Shown in pieces: positions 36,185 through 44,961 of a stretch of 64,000 nucleotides of DNA; position 1 is the stretch's first letter; every line of letters starts with the position of its first letter. Source of the DNA: Kaiparowitsia implicata GSE-PSE-MK54-09C. Its GTDB lineage: Bacteria; Cyanobacteriota; Cyanobacteriia; Elainellales; Elainellaceae. The notes under the pieces were generated by a model. The model was not told the DNA's origin and did no database searches. It saw only the letters and a list, made by a program, of their open reading frames with translations. The position numbers were made by a program, and so were the translations under genes. Where the stretch lies: positions 1-64,000 of the forward strand of contig JAHHHI010000086.1 in NCBI GenBank assembly GCA_019359435.1, in the 5' to 3' direction.

Positions 36185-37045
36185 ATGCCCCCTGTATCCC
36201 CCACCGAGCTGACGCAAGTCAGCCGCAATTGCAGCTTTGGCGGTTGGCAGATGGTGTATCGTCACGCGTCTGCCGTGCTCAACTGCGAGATGAATGTGGG
36301 TGTGTATCTGCCGCCTCAGGCTGAGACGCAGCCTTGCCCTGTGCTGTATTGGTTGAGTGGCCTCACCTGCACGGAGCAGAATTTCATTACCAAAGCGGGG
36401 GCTCAATCCTATGCGGCGCAGCATGGGCTGATTGTGGTTGCACCCGATACCAGCCCCCGAGGCTGCAATCTGCCAGGCGAAGATGACAACTGGGATTTTG
36501 GTAGCGGCGCAGGCTTTTACCTCAATGCCACCCAGCAGCCCTGGGCACAGCATTACCACATGTACGATTATGTGGTGGATGAGTTGCCGGGGGCGATCGC
36601 CGCTAATTTCCCCATTAAGCCCGGCTATCAAAGCATTTCAGGACATTCCATGGGTGGCTTTGGTGCTGTGATGATTGCGCTCAAAAACCCAGGGCGCTAC
36701 AAAAGCGTGTCGGCCTTTTCCCCAATTCTCACCCCGGCGCAGGTGCAGTGGGGGCAAAACGCATTCAGCAAGTATCTAGGCAACGATTCAGACTTGTGGG
36801 ATGCCTATGACCCGATGTATTTGATCAAAGCGGCCCTAGAGCGATTGCCAATTTTGATTGACCAGGGCGAGGCCGATTCATTTCTAGAAACCCAGTTGCA
36901 GCCTCACGTCTTTGCCCAGGTGTGTGAAACCTTGCAGCATCCTCTCATGCTCCGAATGCAGCCCAACTATGATCACAGCTATTACTTTATCGCGTCGTTT
37001 ATGGGCGACCACCTAGCGCACCACGCCCAAGCGCTTGCTGGGTAA
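36185..37045 (+). CDS. fghA: S-formylglutathione hydrolase
   Basis: This 286-residue alpha/beta hydrolase cleaves S-formylglutathione into formate and glutathione, completing formaldehyde detoxification. The nucleophile elbow is SGHSMGGFG (Ser155). The segments VLYWLSGLTCTEQNF and APDTSPRGCNLPGEDDNWDFG are strongly conserved in this family. The catalytic Asp and His lie in LIDQGEADSFL and NYDHSYYFI. It sits 14 bases after the dehydrogenase gene on the same strand, so the two are surely co-transcribed. Length is typical. Confidence 0.96.
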   Translation: MPPVSPTELTQVSRNCSFGGWQMVYRHASAVLNCEMNVGVYLPPQAETQPCPVLYWLSGLTCTEQNFITKAGAQSYAAQHGLIVVAPDTSPRGCNLPGEDDNWDFGSGAGFYLNATQQPWAQHYHMYDYVVDELPGAIAANFPIKPGYQSISGHSMGGFGAVMIALKNPGRYKSVSAFSPILTPAQVQWGQNAFSKYLGNDSDLWDAYDPMYLIKAALERLPILIDQGEADSFLETQLQPHVFAQVCETLQHPLMLRMQPNYDHSYYFIASFMGDHLAHHAQALAG

Positions 37046-37079
37046 GGGGCCATGCCTGCTTAGACCAGGTACGTCATTC

Positions 37080-38012
37080 CTAGCGGCGCTGGCGGGGCTC
37101 AAACTCCACCACGTCTTCGCGCAGCGTCACGTCAAAATGCTGAAGGAAGTCGTGTCCCAGCAGGCCCACAGACATATTGGGCAGGGCGATCGCCACCGGA
37201 ACGTTGATCACCTCGGCCCCATGGACATTGATGGAATTGACATAGCCCACATCTAGCACCACGGTGCCATTGACGGTGGAAGTGCTGACCTTGGCAACGG
37301 ACTCCACCCGAAGCGCTCGCGCAATCGGCTGTGTGATTAGCGTTCCAGACGCCCCCGTATCAATCATCATGGGCACGGTCTGATTATTGTTGAATGTAAC
37401 GTCAATAATCGGAATCCCAGCCACCCGCTCAACTACTGGCGCAACAAAGGTGCCACCGGCACTGAGGGACGATGGAGCTAGAGTCGCCGTGCTAAAAAAC
37501 TGTCGCCGCGAGTAGTCGCTAACGGTGCGCAGGTTGGCCCCAACAAACATCATGAGCAGCGACGTGATCGTTACTATGGCAATCTGCTGGGTGTTGAGGT
37601 AATGTGCAGGCCGAGCCGGGGTGATGGACTTAGGCCGATCATAGGTGGAGGAAGGGTGCTGCATTGGCTGAGAGGGTCTCGCCTGCTGGGCCACCGTCAA
37701 CGCCCGACTCCACGCGGGGGCGGTGGCATTTTGCTGACGCGCCCGCAGGTGCACCGCGCTCAGTGCGGTGTGGGGCAACGCCGCCAGTTGGGCTTGGGCG
37801 ATCGCCACCACCTGGTCAGCAGGCGGAACCTGTTCCGCTTCAACCATCAGCGTTAACACCAATCCCCGCAGCGAGGCTTTGGTTCGAAATCCTGCTTCTG
37901 TCAGCGCATCGTAGAGAGACTGTGCATCTGCCCTAACCGGGTCTTCTGCATTGCCTTGGTTGACTGGCTGGGGCAATAACTCGCGCTGGGATGAAGGCTC
38001 AAATGAGGTCAT
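37080..38012 (-). CDS. Membrane-anchored retropepsin-like aspartic protease
   Basis: This 310-residue protein has a cytoplasmic N-terminal region (about 1-140), a single membrane helix (about 143-160, IAIVTITSLLMMFVGANL) and a C-terminal retropepsin-like domain. That domain contains VPMMIDTGASGTLIT with catalytic Asp218, and VGLLGHDFLQHFDV. It fits the clan AA family of single-domain proteases that dimerise to form an active site. The N-terminal region includes a conserved-looking helical module (SLYDALTEAGFRTKASLRGLVL). The substrate is unknown. ATG at 38012 is preferred over an upstream start at 38111 whose extra residues look random. Confidence 0.8.
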   Translation of the reverse strand: MTSFEPSSQRELLPQPVNQGNAEDPVRADAQSLYDALTEAGFRTKASLRGLVLTLMVEAEQVPPADQVVAIAQAQLAALPHTALSAVHLRARQQNATAPAWSRALTVAQQARPSQPMQHPSSTYDRPKSITPARPAHYLNTQQIAIVTITSLLMMFVGANLRTVSDYSRRQFFSTATLAPSSLSAGGTFVAPVVERVAGIPIIDVTFNNNQTVPMMIDTGASGTLITQPIARALRVESVAKVSTSTVNGTVVLDVGYVNSINVHGAEVINVPVAIALPNMSVGLLGHDFLQHFDVTLREDVVEFEPRQRR

Positions 38013-38398
38013 AGCGGCGTGGAAGGAGTGAAAGAACGGAGAGCAGAGAGCGATAGCTAGACGAACGACGCAACTCAACGAGACTTCAACAGAGCATTCA
38101 ACAGAACACACGGGGCGATCGCCCTACATTCCAATAGCACAGCGATCAGGATTAAGATCCAGGTCGTTTTTCTAGAAAGGCTGTGCTCAATTCCCCAAAA
38201 ACGATCGCAGGCTGTTCTAAGGCTTCAACTACCGATAGATAGTAAAAAATAACTAAGAAATAAAGACCAGACCGTTTGATGCTTGCGATCCTACGGCACA
38301 ATTCCACAATAGCGCTTCACTTGTGTGATAAGTGTCACCCGTGTATCCACTTAGATGAATTTTCAAAAAAGATTGGGATGATCTGCTTGCGGCGACGT

Positions 38399-39178
38399 TT
38401 ATGGAGAAACATTCAGATCGACTAGATCCACAGCAAAGCGTTCGCCCGGAACGGGGTCAATCACCCGAGTAGGCAGTTGGCGATCGCGCAACATCGTTTG
38501 AAACTCTGCCACGGTGCCCGACGCCTTCAGCACCGAGGTCAACACTCCATCGAACTGCACCTCGCCTCCCGCCGCCGTGGGCAGCATCACCTTTGGGGTT
38601 AACCAGGTTGCCAGTTGCAGCGCACTGTCTTGCCCCTTAATAAACGGCCCCACCAGCGGCAGTTCCAGATTCACCAGTGGCGTAATGGCGACATCGACCG
38701 GAGCCTCAGACTGAAGTTGGTCAGAGTGGTTGCCGTGGGGCTCATAATATAGCCGAATGCCTGTGGTTAGCCCCGTTAGCAGATAGCCGTTTTCGGTCAG
38801 CATTGGGCCAATCGGAGACCCCGGAACAGCCTGAATTCGGAGGCGATCGCCCAGCACAAAGGATTCTCCATGGGCGATCGCCGTTACTTGGGCAAACCCA
38901 GCTTGGGACGCTACCTTGGCTCCATTGGGCGACGCCACCACGGGAATGGTTTTATCCAGCGCCTTTAGCGTATCGGGGTGGGCGTGGTCTTCCAATCCCT
39001 GAGACAGCAGAATCAAATCAATGCCCTCAGGCAGGTCACGCGCCTGCTTGCGATAGCCTCGAAAAAACCAGCCCGCCCCACCAAACACCAGATCGCCCAC
39101 CAGCCAAGGGTCGAGCAAAATTCGCTGGTCATCCAGCTCTATCAACCAAGAGTTGCTGTCTAGGTAGGTCAGGTGCAT
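38399..39178 (-). CDS. Metallo-beta-lactamase-fold protein with a degenerate HxHxDH motif
   Basis: This 259-residue protein has the overall metallo-beta-lactamase (UlaG-like) fold, beginning MHLTYLDSNSWLIELDDQRILLDPWL. Where active hydrolases have T-H-x-H-x-D-H it reads SQGLEDHAHPDTL. The first two metal-binding histidines are replaced and only the Asp-His pair remains. This pattern is shared by a plant/cyanobacterial branch of the fold. Zinc binding and hydrolase activity are therefore uncertain. It stands alone on the minus strand. Confidence 0.8.
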   Translation of the reverse strand: MHLTYLDSNSWLIELDDQRILLDPWLVGDLVFGGAGWFFRGYRKQARDLPEGIDLILLSQGLEDHAHPDTLKALDKTIPVVASPNGAKVASQAGFAQVTAIAHGESFVLGDRLRIQAVPGSPIGPMLTENGYLLTGLTTGIRLYYEPHGNHSDQLQSEAPVDVAITPLVNLELPLVGPFIKGQDSALQLATWLTPKVMLPTAAGGEVQFDGVLTSVLKASGTVAEFQTMLRDRQLPTRVIDPVPGERFAVDLVDLNVSP

Positions 39179-39318
39179 GGCTATTCTTCAACGTTCTACA
39201 CACTTCTACACTCATTGTAACGATGTCCACCGCGACTTCATTCGTCCCTAGCCAGGTCGTGGGCTCAACGGCCTGACCGAGTCATGTCAAACCCGGCTTG
39301 GTTCTTTCCCTATGACGC

Positions 39319-39350
39319 AAAAAAAACGGAGCGCAGGGTTGCACTCCGTT
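39319..39350 (-). terminator. Intrinsic terminator downstream of the PatU-like gene
   Basis: Read on the minus strand, AACGGAGTGCAACCCTGCGCTCCGTT folds into a stem (39325-39350) followed by a run of eight T (39319-39326 as A on the plus strand). It lies about 100 bases after the stop at 39451 and fits termination of the hetZ-patU-like unit. Confidence 0.75.
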
Positions 39351-39450
39351 GATCAATAAACCCGGTGAATTTCAGGACGATTTTCAGGATACGGGTTTTG
39401 AGTTTTCAGCAAAAATTCAGGAACAGACGCGGACGTTGAGGGCGATCGCC

Positions 39451-40218
39451 CTAGTGGTCTTGCCCCAGCTGCACCGCAAAGGTGAGGCTGGTGTGCTCAG
39501 GTAGCTCAAGTTGAATATCGAGCAGATACGTCGCCTCAGGCTGGAGGTCAAACTGCGCGACAGCGACGCTCCCCGAGTCTGCCCGTCGAGCCGTGGCTTC
39601 TTCTCCAGCATTGCCGCGAAACACCAGACACCCGGCACAGGGCAGATGAGCCCGCACGCTCACAAAGCCTTGCTCAACCTTGGCGTTGACCTCAAGGCGC
39701 ACCATCCCGGCATCGGTCAGCCAGTCGCGCTTGGCTTGGGGCTGGTTCGAGGTGAGCTTGCAGGTCAGGGTTTCCAGAATTTCGTGAGCCGCCATCAACG
39801 ACAGCGCCATTTTCTGGCTCTCGGTCGCGGCATCGTACTGGCTTGGGAACGACGCCCCATCCGTATCGGCCAACAGCGCCTCGGGCGATCGCGCCGGGGC
39901 TGCCATCACCCAGCCGGCCAGCTCATTCAGCATATCGGGGTGCTGAGGGAAAATAGCTTCTACCGCTTTGACCAGCTTGGCGCCATCCCGCAGGGACGAT
40001 TGCAGCAGCGTTTGGCACTGGCTAAACAACCGCTCCATCATAATGTCAGGTAGCGGCGTGGGCAGCGCAATAGCCCGCAGTTGGCGCGTCCACACTTGAA
40101 GCGCAGTCGGCTCTAGCTCATACTCCATCGGCCCAGACTCCCAGGGAAAACGGGGAGGATTGGCCTCAATTTCTTCGCGCAGTCGTTGCTTTAACAACGC
40201 ATAAAAACGATCTTCCAC
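39451..40218 (-). CDS. PatU/PatU3-like protein
   Basis: This protein of about 255 residues lies downstream of the hetZ-like gene, the position occupied by patU3 in heterocyst-forming cyanobacteria. PatU proteins affect heterocyst pattern, and homologues persist in filamentous species without heterocysts. Visible parts are an N-terminal helical region (EDRFYALLKQRLREEIEANPPRFPWES) and a C-terminal beta-rich domain (GMVRLEVNAKVEQGFVSVRAHLP through LTFAVQLGQ). GTG at 40218 preceded by GGAGA is a reasonable start. Upstream in-frame sequence to 40434 looks non-coding. Assignment rests mainly on context and general resemblance. Confidence 0.6.
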   Translation of the reverse strand: MEDRFYALLKQRLREEIEANPPRFPWESGPMEYELEPTALQVWTRQLRAIALPTPLPDIMMERLFSQCQTLLQSSLRDGAKLVKAVEAIFPQHPDMLNELAGWVMAAPARSPEALLADTDGASFPSQYDAATESQKMALSLMAAHEILETLTCKLTSNQPQAKRDWLTDAGMVRLEVNAKVEQGFVSVRAHLPCAGCLVFRGNAGEEATARRADSGSVAVAQFDLQPEATYLLDIQLELPEHTSLTFAVQLGQDH

Positions 40219-40505
40219 AGCGGGTATGTCTCCGGGTTCAATAAGTGAGAAATGTCGTGATGTTAATGGAAAGCGGCCTATTAGCACGGCGTTAGTCGCC
40301 GGGTAGTTTCCCAAACAGAGGACTGCGGCACACCACAGACCGGGGATGATGCACTCTAAATTTATTGAATGACAGCGGCTTTCCGAAACCAGCCCTGCGG
40401 CTGAACGTCCCTGATGGTGTAGTGTTGGGTGCATCTGCCAGGGTCATCAGCTTGATGCCACGCTGGAGATGCAGACGGCAGGGCAACGTTGCCCTGACCA
40501 ATACT

Positions 40506-41651
40506 CTATTCTTCATGGCTAGAATCCGCTGCTCCGGATACTAAATCGTTTCTAATTTCCCAGGCTTGTTCCAGTAGTTTAGTCCATTGTTTTTGAAACT
40601 GGTTGACCGTGCAGCCGACTGTTTGAGCGATCGCTGCATCGGCCATCCCTTGCTGCTTAAGCTGCAACATTTCAGCTTGCTGGTCTGTGATCTGCGTCTG
40701 CAACTGCTGCCATTGCCAAGGGGTCAAGCCAAAGTTGCGTTCTAAGTCTGCTTCTAGCCATTGATGCACCAATTCCCAATGGTGTGACAGCGCAAACCGA
40801 ATCAAGTGGTACTTAAACCGCTGCTGCAAATAGTCGCGCTGGCGCGGGGTCAGCTTCAAAATGGTCTCAATTTCGTTCGCGGGCAAGTCTTGCAGCCGCA
40901 GCGCAAAATAGTCGGCGCAGTCTTGCTGCTGCTTGTCCTCTAGATACGCCATCAGTTGAGTAACCACCGCATCTCGCAGAGCGCTCTCTGCCACTTCGGG
41001 CTCTTGCGCCACCATTTGCTCGCGCACCTGTTGCAGCGAAGCGCTGCTGCGCGTCGGTTCTGAGTCAGAGCTGGCCCCTTCTGCCGCCTGTTCAATATCG
41101 ACCAGGGTTTCGGGAGGCTGCTGTTGCGAAAAGGTTTGGGCGCGTAGAATAATCAACTGCTGGCTGCGGCGGCCCGGTAGGGGAATGCGCCGCTTGGCAT
41201 AGCGCTCAGCAAAGGCCATGTATTCGCTTAGCTCTAGGAGCGATCGCGGCGAATAGGTGGGCAGCAGTTGGGTCTCGCGCCGAAAGGCATTGATCGCTTC
41301 GATGTAGAAACCCTGCAAAAAGTCTTCAATCAAGCTAAGCCTCGCCTGATAACTGGCCTGCACTTGAGGGGGCGTGATGTAGCGATACACCACAGCACTC
41401 AAGGTGCTGTGCAGTTCAACCCGGCCTCGATTTGATTTGAGCTGGTAGTACTTAAGGCACTGCGTTAGCCGATGCCGTGCCAATGACAATGACCATGCGT
41501 CCACATCGCCTGAGGCCTGAATTCGCTGGCTCTCTGCACAGATTCTGGCGACTTCGACGGCAATACGCTCGGCCACGTCGCGGCAATTGCGGTCAGAAGC
41601 CCGGGTGGCTTGTTTCAGCTCACTGTATAACTGTTGAGAAATATCCTCCAC
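40506..41651 (-). CDS. hetZ: HetZ-like regulatory protein
   Basis: This 381-residue protein resembles HetZ, an early regulator of heterocyst differentiation in Anabaena that also occurs in filamentous cyanobacteria without heterocysts. Recognisable segments include ASDRNCRDVAERIAVEVARIC, RHRLTQCLKYYQLKSNRGR, AFRRETQLLPTYSPRSLLELSEYMAFAERYAKRRIP and DCADYFALRLQDLPANEIE. A C-terminal helix-turn-helix-like portion follows (LKQQGMADAAIAQTVGCTVNQFQKQW), which could bind DNA. Its role here may be filament or cell-type regulation. The PatU-like gene follows 287 bases downstream and probably belongs to the same unit. Confidence 0.82.
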   Translation of the reverse strand: MEDISQQLYSELKQATRASDRNCRDVAERIAVEVARICAESQRIQASGDVDAWSLSLARHRLTQCLKYYQLKSNRGRVELHSTLSAVVYRYITPPQVQASYQARLSLIEDFLQGFYIEAINAFRRETQLLPTYSPRSLLELSEYMAFAERYAKRRIPLPGRRSQQLIILRAQTFSQQQPPETLVDIEQAAEGASSDSEPTRSSASLQQVREQMVAQEPEVAESALRDAVVTQLMAYLEDKQQQDCADYFALRLQDLPANEIETILKLTPRQRDYLQQRFKYHLIRFALSHHWELVHQWLEADLERNFGLTPWQWQQLQTQITDQQAEMLQLKQQGMADAAIAQTVGCTVNQFQKQWTKLLEQAWEIRNDLVSGAADSSHEE

Positions 41652-41897
41652 GCCTTATCTCATGTCTCCCTGAATGTTAGATTCTGAGGGTATGGGCGCT
41701 CGGAGCGCTGGTGGCAATCCTCGGCTGAAATGGAGTTACACGCCATTCGCACTTGTGGCGACCGAAGCACTGCGATTCCAGGTGGCACTCTGTCTCCACC
41801 CTCTTGAAACTTCAGGGGTAAGCCGGGGTGCTCAGGAGGAAATAACGGCCAGTCTGCTCTAGACTGGTCGAGAACCCTTCCTTTTTCTCGTCAGGAC

Positions 41898-42368
41898 ATG
41901 GATCTCGATCAGCAAATTAAAGACTTGATAGAGCAAGCCCCGCAGGATGGTGTTACGCCTGCTGCAGTTCAGGCGATCGCCCCAGTCCTACGGCAGATCG
42001 CCAGTCAGTTAAAGCATTCAGAATATTACATTCTGCAAACGCTAGATGAGCGCTGGATGATGACCACCCTAAGTCAACGCACCCAGCCCAACAGCCAAAA
42101 AAATCTCATCTATGCTTACGCCAGCCTCAAAGATGCAACGGCGAGTCCATCCGCCAAAGACCCCCAGGTTGTGGCTGTCCCAGTTGCGAGCACTCACATT
42201 CTGTTTCAAATGGTGGCCATGACCACGCTTGATAGCACGGTTTTCTTCGAGATCCCCGGCAATACGACGGCAGGCACGGAGATCGCTCGGGATAATCTGC
42301 AACAGCTCGTGCAGGCATTTCTGCAACAAGTGCAGCAACGCCCTCAGCCCCCCACCGATATTGCCTAG
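41898..42368 (+). CDS. Conserved-looking cyanobacterial protein of unknown function
   Basis: This 156-residue protein has an N-terminal helical segment (DQQIKDLIEQAPQDGVTPAAVQAIAPVLRQIASQL). An alpha/beta core follows (YYILQTLDERWMMTTL, KNLIYAYASLKDA, VVAVPVASTHILFQMVAMTTLDSTVFFEIPG), and the end is a Gln-rich helix. I do not recognise a characterised family. No signal peptide or catalytic motif is evident. It is a single rightward gene, divergent from hetZ. The spacer between them (41652-41897) carries GC-rich hairpins near 41850-41897. Confidence 0.6.
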   Translation: MDLDQQIKDLIEQAPQDGVTPAAVQAIAPVLRQIASQLKHSEYYILQTLDERWMMTTLSQRTQPNSQKNLIYAYASLKDATASPSAKDPQVVAVPVASTHILFQMVAMTTLDSTVFFEIPGNTTAGTEIARDNLQQLVQAFLQQVQQRPQPPTDIA

Positions 42369-42413
42369 GGATCTACGGACTGATTCCTGAGGACGGTGGG
42401 GCAAGGCTTACTG

Positions 42414-42667
42414 GAGTAACTTTATCAAGATGGCGCAGGTCGAAGGGTAGGATCGCAAGACCTGTCCGCTGAGCCAAAGGCTGGAAGTCCAGAGCTCAAA
42501 GCAGAAATCCTCTGAACTCTGAAGAGGATTATCTAGCCTCGGATCTCAGTCTGCTTCAGCAGACTTCAGCGGTAGGCCAGGGAGCTTACTTCCTGGGGGT
42601 GTGGCCGAAGTCCCCAATTCATGGCCAGCTTGGAGGTTTCCCCGCATTGATCGATCACCTTAACGGA
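42414..42667 (-). mobile_element. Possible remnant of a TnpB (IS200/IS605-type) 3' end
   Basis: This structured, gene-free segment is flanked by a 14-base direct repeat GGCAAGGCTTACTG (42400-42413 and 42668-42681). On the minus strand a short open frame ends KVIDQCGETSKLAMNWG...SSLAYR (stop near 42566), reminiscent of degraded TnpB C-termini. Several hairpins follow, including TCTGCTTCAGCAGA (about 42550-42563) and ATCCTCTGAACTCTGAAGAGGAT (about 42508-42530). It does not match RNase P, tmRNA or SRP RNA motifs. The assignment is tentative. Confidence 0.3.
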
Positions 42668-42675
42668 GGCAAGGC

Positions 42676-43137
42676 TTACTGATGTTTTGCCGCCTGCTGT
42701 CGTAGATAGGCGGTGATCACCGTGGCATCTTGAACCCACTGACTTACGTCGGCCAGGGTTGGGCAAAGGTCTTTGCGCTGAAGCGTGGCGATGTGCAGCT
42801 TAAGGATTTGGCGGTGCACTTGATGCGGCGTTGCTTGGGCTAGATGGGTGAGCGACGTTACGCCCGCGTGCAGCAGCAACCCGCAGAAGCGATCGCCCAC
42901 GGATGGCACCCGTGCGAGATCGGAGAGCGATCGCCATTTGGCAACATGGTGATCATGCACGTGCAGGCGCGTGGCGAGCGATCGCCGCTGACTAGGCGTA
43001 GTGGTGGCCTGCAACAACTGCTGGCTGTGATCAATCCCCTGCTGGCTCAATAGATCGAGCGACTCCTGAGAGAGGCCTGGCAATTGCTGCAGAGGCCAAT
43101 AGCGCAAGCGCAAGGGTGGGGTTTGAGAACGAGGCAT
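42676..43137 (-). CDS. DUF4332 domain protein with helix-hairpin-helix motifs
   Basis: This 153-residue protein looks like a DUF4332 protein, a family built of helix-hairpin-helix DNA-binding-like repeats. Two repeats are visible: LQQLPGLSQESLDLLSQQGIDHSQQLL (about 16-42) and LARVPSVGDRFCGLLLHAGVTSLTHLAQATPHQV (about 73-106). Both have the L-x-x-[IV]-P-x-[IV]-G hairpin seen in HhH proteins. A possible role in binding nucleic acid is inference. Its stop codon falls inside the right copy of the 14-base direct repeat that bounds 42414-42667. Confidence 0.78.
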   Translation of the reverse strand: MPRSQTPPLRLRYWPLQQLPGLSQESLDLLSQQGIDHSQQLLQATTTPSQRRSLATRLHVHDHHVAKWRSLSDLARVPSVGDRFCGLLLHAGVTSLTHLAQATPHQVHRQILKLHIATLQRKDLCPTLADVSQWVQDATVITAYLRQQAAKHQ

Positions 43138-43201
43138 GGGCGATTACTCAGAAGAGGCGGCAGGCAATGCCATTCGTCTTGTATGATAGTGGATGACATT
43201 C

Positions 43202-43278
<77 letters not shown>

Positions 43279-43388
43279 GGCGATCGCCAGTTTATCTACC
43301 TTCGCCCATTTGCTTACAAGGATTGCGCCGTCGTGATCCTAAGTTGCCAACATCACAAGACGCCGCACGCAGGGCGTAAGTCCTACTC

Positions 43389-43420
43389 AAAAGGCTGTCG
43401 CGATTTCGCGACAGCCTTTT
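43389..43420 (+). terminator. Strong hairpin downstream of tRNA-Pro
   Basis: AAAAGGCTGTCGCGA (43389-43403) pairs perfectly with 43406-43420 across a 2-base loop and ends in TTTT. It could terminate the tRNA transcript about 115 bases downstream, in either direction. Confidence 0.55.
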
Positions 43421-43654
43421 GCTGCTTCTATGGCTGAGCGTTGGCCGCATCTCAGGCGAGAAGGATAGCCGGAAACGTCGCCTCTTGAGTACCCCCGCCT
43501 TTCACGCTGTCTTCGCGTAAAGACGGGGCACAACTCTGATGGAATCAGTGCTTTTAAGCGATCGCCAAAAAATCTAGCCGCCGCTTAGCAAAATCAATGA
43601 TCTGCAACGGCAAAGGCTGAGTATGCTTTGGGGTATTGCATGGGGAGCCGCAGC

Positions 43655-44407
43655 ATGGCGAACAACCGAATGAATAGGCTAGCACTGATGCTGGTGTGTG
43701 GAGCGATGAGCCTCGTCGTGAGTGCCTGTGGGGGGCGATCGCCCTCGCAGCAGGCTCAATCCACGCCGCCCACCGTTCCGCCAGCTCCCACCTTAGAGGA
43801 ATCAGGGGCATCGCCCACGGGTCGGGTGCCCAGTCGTGCTGTTCAACCGGCGTTGGCCGCACTACCCACCGCTGACAGAGGGGGGCGATCGCGCCCAACG
43901 CCCTCTAGTCTGCCCGAGCAGGCAGGGCGCAATAATCCATTTTCGTCTGTCACAGATGCAGCCGTGTTAGTAAACGTGCCCACCATGACCGAGGCCCTAA
44001 CACAGCCGCTGATGCCGCAAGTCGCCCCAACAGCGCAACCGATGCCTGCTGTTTCTAGCCTTGCGGTACCGCCTCCACCCCCTGCTCTGACGACGGTTCC
44101 CATACCCGCCCAAATGCCCGCGCCGACGGTAGAAGGGTCTAGCTCATCCATCAGCTTGCCGAGCCGCCCGCCGCAACTGCTCGCCAATCGCATTCAAGTA
44201 ACTGGCATGGTGCAGGTGGGCGATCGCCTTGCAGTGATTACTGAAACCCCAGGAGATGCCACCAGCCGCACCGTCAGCGTGGGGGATTATTTGGGTGAGG
44301 GTCAAGTCCTCGTCAAGCGCATTGAGATGGATGGCCTAGAACCGCTGATTGTATTGGAAGAACAAGGCCAGGAAATTATGAGGACGTTAGGAAGTATTGT
44401 CCCTTAA
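43655..44407 (+). CDS. Lipoprotein with a PilP-like C-terminal domain
   Basis: This 250-residue protein starts with a lipoprotein signal (MANNRMNRLALMLVCGAMSLVVSAC) and a lipobox cysteine at residue 25. A long Pro/Ala/Thr-rich low-complexity linker follows (about 30-180). The last ~70 residues (IQVTGMVQVGDRLAVITETP through SVGDYLGEGQVLVKRI to IVLEEQGQEI) have the small beta-barrel pattern of PilP/GspC-type domains, which link pilus or secretion secretins to the inner-membrane complex. That role is plausible because pilM begins at 63471, but the genes are not adjacent. ATG at 43655 is chosen. Confidence 0.62.
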   Translation: MANNRMNRLALMLVCGAMSLVVSACGGRSPSQQAQSTPPTVPPAPTLEESGASPTGRVPSRAVQPALAALPTADRGGRSRPTPSSLPEQAGRNNPFSSVTDAAVLVNVPTMTEALTQPLMPQVAPTAQPMPAVSSLAVPPPPPALTTVPIPAQMPAPTVEGSSSSISLPSRPPQLLANRIQVTGMVQVGDRLAVITETPGDATSRTVSVGDYLGEGQVLVKRIEMDGLEPLIVLEEQGQEIMRTLGSIVP

Positions 44408-44961
44408 ATCGCCCTACGAGCCATAGCTCTACATAGACTGCGAGGCGTTTTCATCGCGTGTCTACAGGGTCAGAGCAGCATTCTGGGGGAGTTCTGCCAA
44501 AGAACTTAAGTGAGTCAGCAGTAGTGCCGTAGGGCGTTGGCGCAGCCCAACCAAGGGCTTCACGGCTAATTTGCCCAATGCAGGGATGCTTTTTTCGAGA
44601 AAAGCCAAAGGCGCAGGAATCGGGTGGGAGTGGAGTTAGGGCGAAGCGGTTTCATAGTTCAACTGAGCGCCGGACTGGAATCTGTCCACGCTTAATCAGG
44701 CATGTCCCAACGTTGAATTTTGAATTTAATTTAATCTGCCTGCCCACGCAAAATCTTTGGAGTAAGACTAGGATGAGGAGGGTTTAGCAGGTCTGTCGGA
44801 TGGCTGCAGTCTGAAAAGCGTTTGAAACGTGCATGTTGCTTGCAGAACGCTGCTGCAAGCCTGTTGCGCACAAACGCTTTCACTAAGCTAATCCCTCTAA
44901 CGCCTGCACTAAATCCTGAGTTGAACGATCGAGATTGCCACTGTTTCTATAGGGGCTGGGT
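44408..44961. other. Gene-free spacer with short palindromes
   Basis: This spacer holds an imperfect palindrome around GTAGGGCGTTGGCGCAGCCC (near 44530) and a small hairpin GCTTGCAG...CTGCAAGC (44838-44860). An open frame of about 70 codons in the middle has no protein-like features. No gene is supported. Confidence 0.35.

Noticed and set aside
42369-42675. RNase P RNA, tmRNA or SRP RNA in the structured spacer
   Set aside because: The region is hairpin-rich, but the universally conserved motifs of these RNAs (for example GGAAAGTCCGGGC of RNase P) are not present.
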